From: Rhodospirillales bacterium
GTDB lineage: Bacteria; Pseudomonadota; Alphaproteobacteria; Reyranellales; Reyranellaceae
DNA length: 9,417 nucleotides
NCBI GenBank assembly: GCA_013205335.1
Contig: JABMNB010000016.1
Location: forward strand, 1 to 9,417
Reading direction: 5' to 3'
The translations under genes were made by a program, and so were the position numbers. Of this stretch, positions 1-5,026 are shown piece after piece (position 1 is the stretch's first letter; every line of letters starts with the position of its first letter). The notes beneath the pieces were generated by a model that was given only the letters and a program-made list of their open reading frames with translations, was not told the DNA's origin and ran no database searches.

Positions 1-352
1 CATTGAGCACTTCGAGACGCACGGTCAGGCCGGCCTTGTCGGCTTCGGCCAGGAGAGCCTTCAGGATAGTCGTGCCGAGGCCGGACCCGTGCAAGCGGCG
101 CTCCAGATAGAAGGAGTCGATGCGGATTTCGTGATCGTGCTTGCGAAAGCCGACGCAGCCCACGCGGACGCCGTCGTGAAGGATCAGTCGCGTGCCGGGT
201 TCATCGAAATGGCCACGGAACATGAGGCGCGATCGCTCGGGCGTGTAGCGGCCGACCCGTTCGAGCTGCTCGCGCATGACATCGGTCCGCAGCGCCAGCA
301 GTGGTTCGAAGTCGGCCTCGGCCACCGGGCCGAAGCGCCAGGTGTCAGTCAC
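1..352 (-). CDS. GNAT family N-acetyltransferase (C-terminus beyond window)
   Basis: Putative acetyl-CoA-dependent N-acetyltransferase; the substrate cannot be told from sequence. 117 residues are visible, and the C-terminal part lies left of base 1. The core GNAT signature is present: a beta-strand region (about residues 61-83) leading into the acetyl-CoA pyrophosphate-binding loop of Q/R-x-x-G-x-G/A form, seen as R86-L-H-G89-S-G91-L-G93, followed by the expected helix (94-106). The start is taken as GTG at 352, which overlaps the end of the deacylase gene by 8 bases (GTGACTGA) and gives an N-terminus (VTDTWRFGPV) typical of the family. No strong Shine-Dalgarno is seen, so translation is probably coupled to the upstream gene. 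It is the last visible gene of the minus-strand run. Family call is sure; role is unknown. Confidence 0.85.
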   Translation of the reverse strand, partial: MTDTWRFGPVAEADFEPLLALRTDVMREQLERVGRYTPERSRLMFRGHFDEPGTRLILHDGVRVGCVGFRKHDHEIRIDSFYLERRLHGSGLGTTILKALLAEADKAGLTVRLEVLN

Positions 353-848
353 GGACGGCGATCCGGGCGAGGCGCGGCCTGGCGATCGCCAGCCAGTCCT
401 TTGTGTCGAGTTCCATCGAGCGGTCGAGCCGGCCGGCGTTGAAGAACAGCGTCTCATTGGCCAGCAGGTCTTCCTCGACCACGATCGAGAGCGCGGGAGC
501 CAGCGCGAAGGGCGGCACCGCGCCCATGACGCAGCCGGTCAATTCCTGCGCCGTCTCTGGCGAAGCGAAGCCGCACTTGCGCGCCTCGAAGAGTGTGGCG
601 ACCGCGGCGAAATCGAGCTTGCGGCTGCCCGGCAGGATGGCGAGTACATGGCGCCGTCCGCCGCCACCGCCGCGCACGTCCAGCACCATGGCCTTGGCGG
701 CCTGGTCGGGACGGTTGCCGCGAATGACGCTGATCTCGGCGGACTTGCCCTCGGCCTCGTGCTCGATGACTCGGAACTTTGCCTTGGCCTCGGTGAGGAG
801 CGTCACCAGCCGGTCGAAGACTTCCCCCGTCTTGAGCTCAGTGCCCAC
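345..848 (-). CDS. YbaK/EbsC-family aminoacyl-tRNA deacylase-like protein
   Basis: 167 residues, a stand-alone domain of the YbaK/ProX (prolyl-tRNA editing) superfamily. Characterised members hydrolyse mischarged aminoacyl-tRNA in trans (for example Cys-tRNAPro); which tRNA is used here is unknown. Visible family marks: the A-A-K52-A-M-V-L segment with the lysine that matches the catalytic Lys of the family (inferred by alignment from memory), V-L-A-I-L-P (68-73), G109-A-V-P-P-F114, and the terminal F-F-N-A-G-R strand (135-140). A glycine-rich loop (G60-G64) replaces the more usual turn after the first strand. GTG at 848 is chosen because a good Shine-Dalgarno, GGAGAGGG, lies at 855-862, 6 bases upstream. 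The start overlaps the dehydrogenase end by 11 bases, and the stop overlaps the GNAT start by 8 bases, indicating one transcript. Confidence 0.88.
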   Translation of the reverse strand: MGTELKTGEVFDRLVTLLTEAKAKFRVIEHEAEGKSAEISVIRGNRPDQAAKAMVLDVRGGGGGRRHVLAILPGSRKLDFAAVATLFEARKCGFASPETAQELTGCVMGAVPPFALAPALSIVVEEDLLANETLFFNAGRLDRSMELDTKDWLAIARPRLARIAVRD

Positions 849-1770
849 GGATCACCCTCTCCGAGAGGATCGTGAGTGCGTCCTCTAGGCTCGGCACCTG
901 GCCGTCGGCCGGCGCGATATGGGCGTCGACCGTGCGGCGATGGCTCTTCTCGATCGCTTCGGTCATCAGTGGATCGACGCCGGTCTCGCGCAGGGTCTGG
1001 GCGACCAGGCCCATCTCCTCCCAGCGGCGATGCGCATGCACGACATGCGTTTGCACCAGCATGGTGATGAAGCCACTGAGGCCCATCGAGTCCGCATCGC
1101 CCAGGCAACCCAGCACTTCGTCTAGAATGCCCTGGCGCTGCGCGGCGACCAGCGCTTCGACCCCCAGGGCCTCGATGCCCTTGACCAGCGTGCTGCGCAG
1201 CATCTTCACCGACGAGGCGCTGCCGGGCTTCGGTCCCAACAGTGTGGCGACGAACCCGTTGGCGTTCATCCAGGTCACGGCCTCGGCGGCGTCTTCGCCG
1301 GCGACCAGCATCGGCGCCTTGATGCCCTGCTTGAAGAAGCCGCCCATGACGGCAATGTCGACATAGCGTCCGGCGCCCCCCTCGATCTCGGCGCGATCCT
1401 CGTCCGACATCTTGCCGGTGACGGTGCAGAGATCGAGATAGTGCGCGCCCTTCTTCAGGAGCGGCGCAGCGGACCGTGCGGCCGAGAGCGCATGCTCGCC
1501 CTGTACGGCGCAGATCACGAGATCGGCTTCGCCCAGCGCCTCGGTGTAGCTGTCGGCGATCGCTATTTCGAGCCCGCGCGCGGTCGTACCAAGCGCAGTA
1601 CCGCGGGCGTCCTTGTCGAGTGCTGTGTCGATGGCGATGAGGCGGCGCGGAGCATTGTCGCCCGGTCTGGAAGGACCGCGCCAGCCGCCCTCAGCGGCGA
1701 GACCGCGCGCGATGGCCGAACCGGCCTCGCCAAAACCCAGCAGCGCGATCACGCGCGGAGAAAATGCCAT
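838..1770 (-). CDS. NAD(P)-dependent oxidoreductase, 6-phosphogluconate dehydrogenase-like with DUF1932 C-terminal domain
   Basis: 310-residue member of the beta-hydroxyacid dehydrogenase/6PGDH superfamily. The N-terminal Rossmann fold begins with L-L-G12-F-G14-E-A-G17 (GxGxxG). The second strand ends in D48 (L-I-A-I-D), which would favour NAD over NADP. K189 in S-S-V-K-M-L-R-S sits where the superfamily's catalytic lysine is expected, and the all-helical C-terminal half (about 187-280) resembles the DUF1932 dimerisation/substrate domain. The substrate is unknown; related enzymes oxidise short hydroxy-acids, so true 6-phosphogluconate activity should not be assumed. ATG at 1770 is used: the reading frame stays open upstream, but that stretch is the antisense-frame shadow of the methyltransferase. 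A weak GGAAA lies upstream. It follows the methyltransferase after 35 bases and overlaps the deacylase by 11. Confidence 0.88.
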   Translation of the reverse strand: MAFSPRVIALLGFGEAGSAIARGLAAEGGWRGPSRPGDNAPRRLIAIDTALDKDARGTALGTTARGLEIAIADSYTEALGEADLVICAVQGEHALSAARSAAPLLKKGAHYLDLCTVTGKMSDEDRAEIEGGAGRYVDIAVMGGFFKQGIKAPMLVAGEDAAEAVTWMNANGFVATLLGPKPGSASSVKMLRSTLVKGIEALGVEALVAAQRQGILDEVLGCLGDADSMGLSGFITMLVQTHVVHAHRRWEEMGLVAQTLRETGVDPLMTEAIEKSHRRTVDAHIAPADGQVPSLEDALTILSERVIRGH

Positions 1771-1805
1771 GTCGTTGTTTCCAAGAGATCGGAAGGGGCC
1801 GTGAA

Positions 1806-2591
1806 TCAGGAGGCGGGTTTTTCGCCGTCCTCGGCGTTGCGCGCGGCCCCCACGACCTGGGGCGTGTCGCGCGAACTGGCGACCCGAAGCTTGGGCCGGA
1901 CGGCGACCGCTTGCGGCTGACTGCGCTCGGCGATGCCGGCGTAGAGCTGCTTGCCCGATTCGATGACGTTGACGCCGCCGAACCTGCCGAGCCAACGCTG
2001 GCCGAACCGCTCGATGGTCGGCGCCATGCGCATCGCGAGCCGCGAGCGGGTCGGCGGCATGTAGAGCGCACGCGTCTGGCGCAGTGGCGCGAACATGTTG
2101 GCCCGCAGCAGCGCGTTGAGCTGGCCGGTCGAATAGGGATGGCCCTGATAGAAGGGCGAGCGGTCGATCTGCGACCAGAAGCCGGTGCGCGTCGGCGCCA
2201 CGACGACCATGCGGCCGCCATCGGCCATCACGCGCCAGATCTCGCGCAGCATCGGGCGAAGTTGCTCGGTGCATTCGATGGCATGGACCAGTACGACGCG
2301 GTCGACCGAGCGGTCGGGGAGTGGCAGGTCGAGCTCGTCGACCAGGGTCGAGAGGTTGCGGCCTTCGCGCGGCCAGCGCGTCACGCCCTGCTGGGCGGGC
2401 ATGAACGCAAGCGTGCGGCCGGCTTCTTCCATGAAGGGGCGCAGCAGCGGCTGTGCGTAGCCCAGCCCGAGCACGGTCTCGCCCCGCACGTTGGGCCAGA
2501 CTTCACGCAGGCGGGTACGCAGCAGCCGCGTGGTCATCTGACCGAGCGTGCTGCCGTAGAACTCCTCAAGGTCAAGGACGTCGCTCCACAT
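1806..2591 (-). CDS. class I SAM-dependent methyltransferase
   Basis: 261 residues. The N-terminus M-W-S-D-V-L-D-L-E-E-F-Y matches a recognisable alphaproteobacterial methyltransferase group often found beside glyoxalase II (recalled, not searched). Motif I for SAM binding is V40-L-G-L-G-Y-A (degenerate E/DxGxGxG, with L-G-L-G), the D-R-S-V-D-R-V-V-L-V-H-A strand (93-104) is motif II, and D124-G-G-R-M-V-V-V-A-P corresponds to motif III. The C-terminal 40 residues are polar and probably disordered. The substrate is unknown. ATG at 2591 is chosen because it gives the conserved N-terminus; the frame extends to a TTG at 2639, which would run into the divergent control region. No Shine-Dalgarno with correct spacing exists (AAGGG ends one base before the ATG), but a TACAAT -10 hexamer ends 7 bases upstream, so the message may be leaderless. 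First gene of the minus-strand run. Confidence 0.85.
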   Translation of the reverse strand: MWSDVLDLEEFYGSTLGQMTTRLLRTRLREVWPNVRGETVLGLGYAQPLLRPFMEEAGRTLAFMPAQQGVTRWPREGRNLSTLVDELDLPLPDRSVDRVVLVHAIECTEQLRPMLREIWRVMADGGRMVVVAPTRTGFWSQIDRSPFYQGHPYSTGQLNALLRANMFAPLRQTRALYMPPTRSRLAMRMAPTIERFGQRWLGRFGGVNVIESGKQLYAGIAERSQPQAVAVRPKLRVASSRDTPQVVGAARNAEDGEKPAS

Positions 2592-2597
2592 ACCCTT

Positions 2598-2603
2598 ATT
2601 GTA
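2598..2603 (-). promoter_or_regulatory. putative -10 element (TACAAT) of the methyltransferase operon
   Basis: Read on the minus strand, TACAAT matches the sigma70-type -10 consensus at five of six bases. It ends seven bases from the first base of the ATG at 2591, so initiation would fall at or next to the start codon. No good -35 hexamer is visible at 16-18 bases; the inner palindrome of the neighbouring inverted repeat occupies that position. Confidence 0.4.
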
Positions 2604-2609
2604 GCAGAA

Positions 2610-2651
2610 AGCAGAGCGGCCGGGCCATGGCCCGCGCAAGCCAGCTCTGCT
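2610..2651. repeat. nested inverted repeat in the divergent methyltransferase/gloB control region
   Basis: Outer arms AGCAGAGC (2610-2617) and GCTCTGCT (2644-2651) are perfect reverse complements. The stem continues inward as GGC (2618-2620) pairing with GCC (2640-2642), with A2643 bulged. Inside lies a perfect 14-base palindrome CGGGCCATGGCCCG (2621-2634). It sits in the 71-base gap between two divergent genes and would be a strong hairpin or cruciform, or a double operator. No T-run follows on either strand in the arrangement needed for an intrinsic terminator. Function is inferred from position only. Confidence 0.6.
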
Positions 2652-2656
2652 AGCGT
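2648..2656 (+). promoter_or_regulatory. putative extended -10 element (TGCTAGCGT) of gloB
   Basis: The sequence fits the TGnTAnnnT extended -10 pattern, and its last T lies seven bases before the A of the gloB ATG (2663). It overlaps the right arm of the inverted repeat, so anything binding there would compete with polymerase. There is no recognisable -35 and the match is weak. Confidence 0.25.
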
Positions 2657-2662
2657 TGCATC

Positions 2663-3439
2663 ATGAGCACAACGCTAGACATCGTCCGTATCCCGGTCCT
2701 GAACGACAATTACGTGTGGTTGATGCGGGAACCCCAGAGCGGGGCCGTAGGCGTCGTCGACCCCGCGGTGGCCGCTCCGATCCTCGCGGAGGCCGAGAAG
2801 CGCCGCTGGAAGATCACCCATATCCTGAACACCCACCACCACGGCGACCACGTCGGCGGCAACCTCGAGATCAAGAAGGCGACCGGCTGCACCATCGTCG
2901 GCCTGCGCCAGGACCGTGGCCGGATCCCCGGTATCGACGTCGAGGTCGACGACGGCGACCGCTATCGGTTCGGTGAGGCCGAAGCCGAAATCTTCTTCGT
3001 GCCGGGCCACACGAGTGGCCACATCGCCTACGCCTTCCGCGAGCAGAAGGCGCTGTTCTGTGGCGACACGCTGTTCGCGCTGGGTTGCGGTCGCATGTTC
3101 GAGGGCACGCCCCAGCAATTCTGGACGTCGCTCAGCCGCCTGCGTGCGCTGCCCGACGACATGCGCGTCTACTGCGCCCACGAATACACCCAGTCGAACG
3201 CCCGCTTTGCACTCACCGTCGAGACCGGCAATCAGCAGCTCAAGGCGCGCTCGGCTGCAATCGACGCGGCGCGCGCCAGGGGGGAGGCCACCGTGCCGTC
3301 GTTGCTCGGGGAGGAGAAGGCCACCAACCCGTTCCTGCGCGCCGACGTGCCGGCGGTCCAGGCGGCGGTCGGCCTCGCCGGCGCCGACCCGGTCTCTGTC
3401 TTCGCCGAGGTCCGTCACCGCAAGGACGTGTTCCGCTAG
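2663..3439 (+). CDS. gloB: hydroxyacylglutathione hydrolase (glyoxalase II)
   Basis: 258 residues, the usual length. It hydrolyses S-D-lactoylglutathione to D-lactate and glutathione in the cytoplasm, the second step of glutathione-dependent methylglyoxal removal. The metallo-beta-lactamase fold is complete: T57-H58-H-H60-G-D62-H63 plus H116, D135 (C-G-D-T) and H173 supply all the dinuclear metal ligands. Glutathione-site residues known from the human enzyme also appear to be kept: Y175 (A-H-E-Y) and the C-terminal R251-H-R-K254-D pair (R-x-x-K). The G-C-G-R-M-F-E-G block (141-148) is standard. No Shine-Dalgarno precedes ATG 2663; a -10-like hexamer 7 bases upstream suggests a leaderless message. 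It is transcribed divergently from the methyltransferase. No glyoxalase I gene is in the window. Confidence 0.96.
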   Translation: MSTTLDIVRIPVLNDNYVWLMREPQSGAVGVVDPAVAAPILAEAEKRRWKITHILNTHHHGDHVGGNLEIKKATGCTIVGLRQDRGRIPGIDVEVDDGDRYRFGEAEAEIFFVPGHTSGHIAYAFREQKALFCGDTLFALGCGRMFEGTPQQFWTSLSRLRALPDDMRVYCAHEYTQSNARFALTVETGNQQLKARSAAIDAARARGEATVPSLLGEEKATNPFLRADVPAVQAAVGLAGADPVSVFAEVRHRKDVFR

Positions 3440-3453
3440 CCGCTAGCCGCTAT
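3433..3453 (+). repeat. 7-base tandem repeat (CCGCTAG, about 3 copies) across the gloB stop codon
   Basis: CCGCTAG occurs at 3433-3439 and 3440-3446, with a third copy changed in its last base (CCGCTAT) at 3447-3453. The first copy contains the gloB stop codon TAG. It marks the boundary between GC-rich gloB and the lower-GC toxin-antitoxin segment. It may be slippage or a scar; it is too short to be a recognisable attachment site. Confidence 0.45.
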
Positions 3454-3480
3454 GCCGAAATCTTGCCCAGCATTGTTTTT

Positions 3481-3501
3481 TGTATATTATGGTAATATAC
3501 A
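3481..3501. promoter_or_regulatory. perfect palindrome, probable BrnA autoregulatory operator over the brnTA promoter
   Basis: Nine-base arms TGTATATTA (3481-3489) and TAATATACA (3493-3501) are exact reverse complements separated by TGG. This AT-rich palindrome stands out from its GC-rich surroundings. A TTGCCC (3463-3468) and TATTAT (3485-3490) with 16-base spacing make a plausible promoter whose -10 lies inside the palindrome. Ribbon-helix-helix antitoxins of this type bind such repeats to repress their own operon, so the site is assigned to the downstream antitoxin by inference. Its last base directly abuts the toxin start codon. Confidence 0.7.
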
Positions 3502-3804
3502 TTGATTGATCTCGCAAAGATCGAAGGTTTCGATTGGGATGAGGGAAATCGCCGCAAGAGCGCTGAAAAGCATGCTGTTGGCCAAGGTGAAGCGGAACAT
3601 ATTTTCTTCAATGATCCGTTGCTGGTCGTCGAGGATGTTCGGCACAGCATCCATGAACTGAGACTGCATGCCTTGGGTCGAACCGACGACGGGCGGCTGC
3701 TTCATGTGACTTTCACGCTTCGCGACAATGGCAGATTGATCAGGGTGATTTCGGCGCGAGCGATGCATCGCAAGGAACGGGTACGCTATGAGCAAGACAG
3801 CTAA
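3502..3804 (+). CDS. brnT: BrnT-family (DUF497) toxin
   Basis: 100 residues, the normal size for the BrnT/DUF497 toxin family. Studied members are RelE-fold ribonucleases that inhibit translation and are neutralised by the RHH antitoxin BrnA. Family features seen: F10-D-W-D-E near the N-terminus, the A-E-K23-H24 pair, the central strands R-L-H-A-L-G-R (54-60) and L-L-H-V-T-F-T-L (66-73), and the C-terminal I84-S-A-R-x-M-x-R-K-E-R-x-x-Y-E block. The start must be TTG at 3502: the frame has a TAA at 3493, no ATG/GTG exists before the conserved core, and an ATG at 3489 is out of frame and soon stops. No Shine-Dalgarno fits because the operator palindrome occupies the position, so the message is leaderless or nearly so. 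It overlaps the antitoxin by 17 bases. The first 100 bases are about 49% GC by hand count, well below the neighbours, suggesting acquisition. Confidence 0.88.
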   Translation: MIDLAKIEGFDWDEGNRRKSAEKHAVGQGEAEHIFFNDPLLVVEDVRHSIHELRLHALGRTDDGRLLHVTFTLRDNGRLIRVISARAMHRKERVRYEQDS

Positions 3805-4054
3805 GTTGATCCCGAAGTTTCGTACCGAAACCGAGGAGCGCCGCTTCTGGGAAGCGCACGATTCCAGTGATCTTGTCGACTGGAGCAAAGCAGAGCGCGT
3901 TCGCCTGCCGAATCTCAAGCCCTCGACAACGTCGATCTCCCTGCGATTGCCAGTGACGCTTCTCGATCAGATCAAAGTGGCCGCTAACAAGCGCGATGTG
4001 CCCTATCAATCTTTGATCAAGACGTGGCTTGCCGAAAAGACGGTAAAGGGCTGA
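3788..4054 (+). CDS. brnA: BrnA-like ribbon-helix-helix (CopG-type) antitoxin
   Basis: 88-residue antitoxin of the CopG/RHH kind that pairs with DUF497 toxins. The N-terminal half, with I-P-K-F-R-T-E-T-E-E-R-x-F-W-E-A-H-D (8-25) and V-D-W-S-K-A (30-35), is the toxin-wrapping segment. The C-terminal half is the DNA-binding RHH domain: strand T48-S-I-S-L-R-L-P55, helix A (56-70), turn V71-P-Y and helix B Q74-S-L-I-K-T-W-L-A-E83. This composition resembles Pfam CopG_antitoxin (PF12441) more than classical BrnA, so the symbol is used in the broad sense. It is expected to form a dimer, block BrnT and repress the palindrome at 3481-3501. ATG 3788 lies inside the toxin end; an AAGGAA (3772-3777) precedes it by about 10 bases. 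The stop is only 4 bases from the convergent kinase stop. Confidence 0.85.
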   Translation: MSKTAKLIPKFRTETEERRFWEAHDSSDLVDWSKAERVRLPNLKPSTTSISLRLPVTLLDQIKVAANKRDVPYQSLIKTWLAEKTVKG

Positions 4055-4058
4055 CGGT

Positions 4059-4523
4059 TTACTGAGGCGCGATCCGCACGCCGTCGAAGGCCGACATTTC
4101 TTCCGGTGTCGGCGGCTGCCAGATCGTTTCGATGAAGTCGAACATCGGGCGCGTGACCTTCATGCGGAACGTATCGCCCTTCTGCTCGTTGCGCGCCTCG
4201 ACGCGGCGCCAGCGCTCGGAGGCATCGATGTCGAGGAAATGCAGGCGCACACCGACGCCGGCCGCCGCGACCCGTCCGGCGACGCGACGACGTTGGTCGG
4301 CCTGCTGAAGGCCGAGATCGAGGGCCGTTGCCAGGATCTGACGCTCACAGCGCAGCACACGCTCCTCGATCCATGGCCAGCTCACCTGCGAGGGATTGTC
4401 CGGCGCGAACAAAGTCACCATCCAGTCGTCGATCGACAGGTGCAACGCGCCGAGTTGCTGACGCAGCCGGTTGGCGTAGGTCGTCTTGTCGGCGCCGGTC
4501 GAGCCGCAGATCAGGTGGATCAT
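4059..4523 (-). CDS. small P-loop kinase (AAA_33 / COG4639-like), probably degenerate
   Basis: 154 residues, related to zeta-toxin/chloramphenicol-phosphotransferase-like P-loop kinases. Seen: hydrophobic strand M-I-H-L-I-C then G7-S-T-G10-A-D12-K13-T14-T15 as Walker A, S30-I-D32-D33-W as the usual acidic catalytic/substrate motif, L95-H-F-L-D strand, R-W-R-R-x-x-x-R-N lid arginines (104-112), and the conserved tail T124-R-P-M-F-D-F-I-E-x-I-W-x-P-P. Two faults: the invariant Walker A glycine before the lysine is Asp (codon GAC where one G-to-A change from GGC explains it), and A65-T-A67 runs directly into L68-D-L-G, where relatives (from memory) have some 10-14 more residues including the start of a strand. 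ATP binding is therefore doubtful. ATG 4523 overlaps the MarR stop (ATGA). Substrate is unknown. Confidence 0.75.
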   Translation of the reverse strand: MIHLICGSTGADKTTYANRLRQQLGALHLSIDDWMVTLFAPDNPSQVSWPWIEERVLRCERQILATALDLGLQQADQRRRVAGRVAAAGVGVRLHFLDIDASERWRRVEARNEQKGDTFRMKVTRPMFDFIETIWQPPTPEEMSAFDGVRIAPQ

Positions 4524-4966
4524 GTGAGGTCTCCCGGCTGGCCGGCGGTGAGGCGGCCCAGCAGGTCGGCCAGTGTGGCGATCTCGGCCGTGGTCCAGCG
4601 GTCGCGGAACAGGTCGGCCGCCATGCGTTCGAATGTCGCCCGGGCATCGCCGACCAGGCGCTGGCCGGCCTCCGTCAGAACCACATAGGCGAGGCGGGCG
4701 TCACGTGGATCGGCTTCGCGGCCCACGCAACCCAGCTTCTCGAGCGGATTGGTCATGCGGGTCACGGTCGAGGGGCTGACGTGCAGTCGCTTGGCGAGGT
4801 CGATGCGGCTCAGCCGCTTCAGGGACGCTCGTTCGAGGTGCATCAGCAGCAACAGCTCCTTGAGCGCGAGCCCATGTACGGAGCCGAGCTCGCCAGCAAA
4901 GCGCTCTTCGAGGCGCGCGCTGGCGCGGAGCAGGTTCAGGGTGGCGGAAAAGCAAGGGTTGGGCAT
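4520..4966 (-). CDS. MarR-family transcriptional regulator
   Basis: 148 residues, the typical MarR length. The winged helix-turn-helix spans about 34-100: L52-S-R-I-D-L-A-K-R-L-H-V-S-P-S-T-V-T-R-M recognition region (recognition helix about 64-76), N73-P-L-E-K-L-G, and the wing with D86-P-R88-D89-A-R91 followed by V-x-L-T-E-A-G (95-101). Flanking helices at both ends supply the dimer interface. Members bind small phenolic or lipophilic ligands and usually repress a neighbouring gene and themselves; the adjacent MFS transporter and esterase are the natural candidate targets. ATG 4966 is the in-frame start; another ATG at 4973 is out of frame. The gene is translationally coupled to the kinase (ATGA overlap), and a 60-base gap with an imperfect palindrome separates it from the MFS gene upstream. 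Confidence 0.9.
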   Translation of the reverse strand: MPNPCFSATLNLLRASARLEERFAGELGSVHGLALKELLLLMHLERASLKRLSRIDLAKRLHVSPSTVTRMTNPLEKLGCVGREADPRDARLAYVVLTEAGQRLVGDARATFERMAADLFRDRWTTAEIATLADLLGRLTAGQPGDLT

Positions 4967-4992
4967 TGGCCATGCACGGGCCGATTTATTTC

Positions 4993-5002
4993 CTTACGCA
5001 AG
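4993..5002. promoter_or_regulatory. candidate MarR operator (imperfect palindrome CTTACGCAAG)
   Basis: Eight of ten positions are symmetric (CTTACGCAAG against CTTGCGTAAG). It lies in the relatively AT-rich 60-base gap (4967-5026), 26 bases upstream of the MarR start codon, where an autorepressor would act. Short palindromes arise often by chance, so the assignment rests mainly on position. Confidence 0.3.
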
Positions 5003-5026
5003 TACATTGGCGATGAATCGAGACCT

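Noticed and set aside
1771..2274. N-terminal extension of the DUF1932 dehydrogenase
   Set aside because: The extension lies over the methyltransferase in another frame; the Rossmann fold starts right after ATG 1770.
2610..2651. Intrinsic terminator at the nested inverted repeat
   Set aside because: It lies upstream of both divergent start codons, not behind a gene, and lacks a following T-run on either strand.
1764..2666. Plus-strand open frame of 300 codons over the methyltransferase
   Set aside because: Antisense to a gene with clear SAM-binding motifs; no domain and an atypical composition.
3476..3481. Intrinsic terminator for gloB ending in a T-run
   Set aside because: The six T's are not preceded by an adjacent stem-loop; the only nearby symmetry (GCTAGC copies at 3435-3447) is too far away and would leave almost no loop.
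3489..3509. ATG at 3489 as the toxin start
   Set aside because: It is in another frame and meets TGA after six codons.
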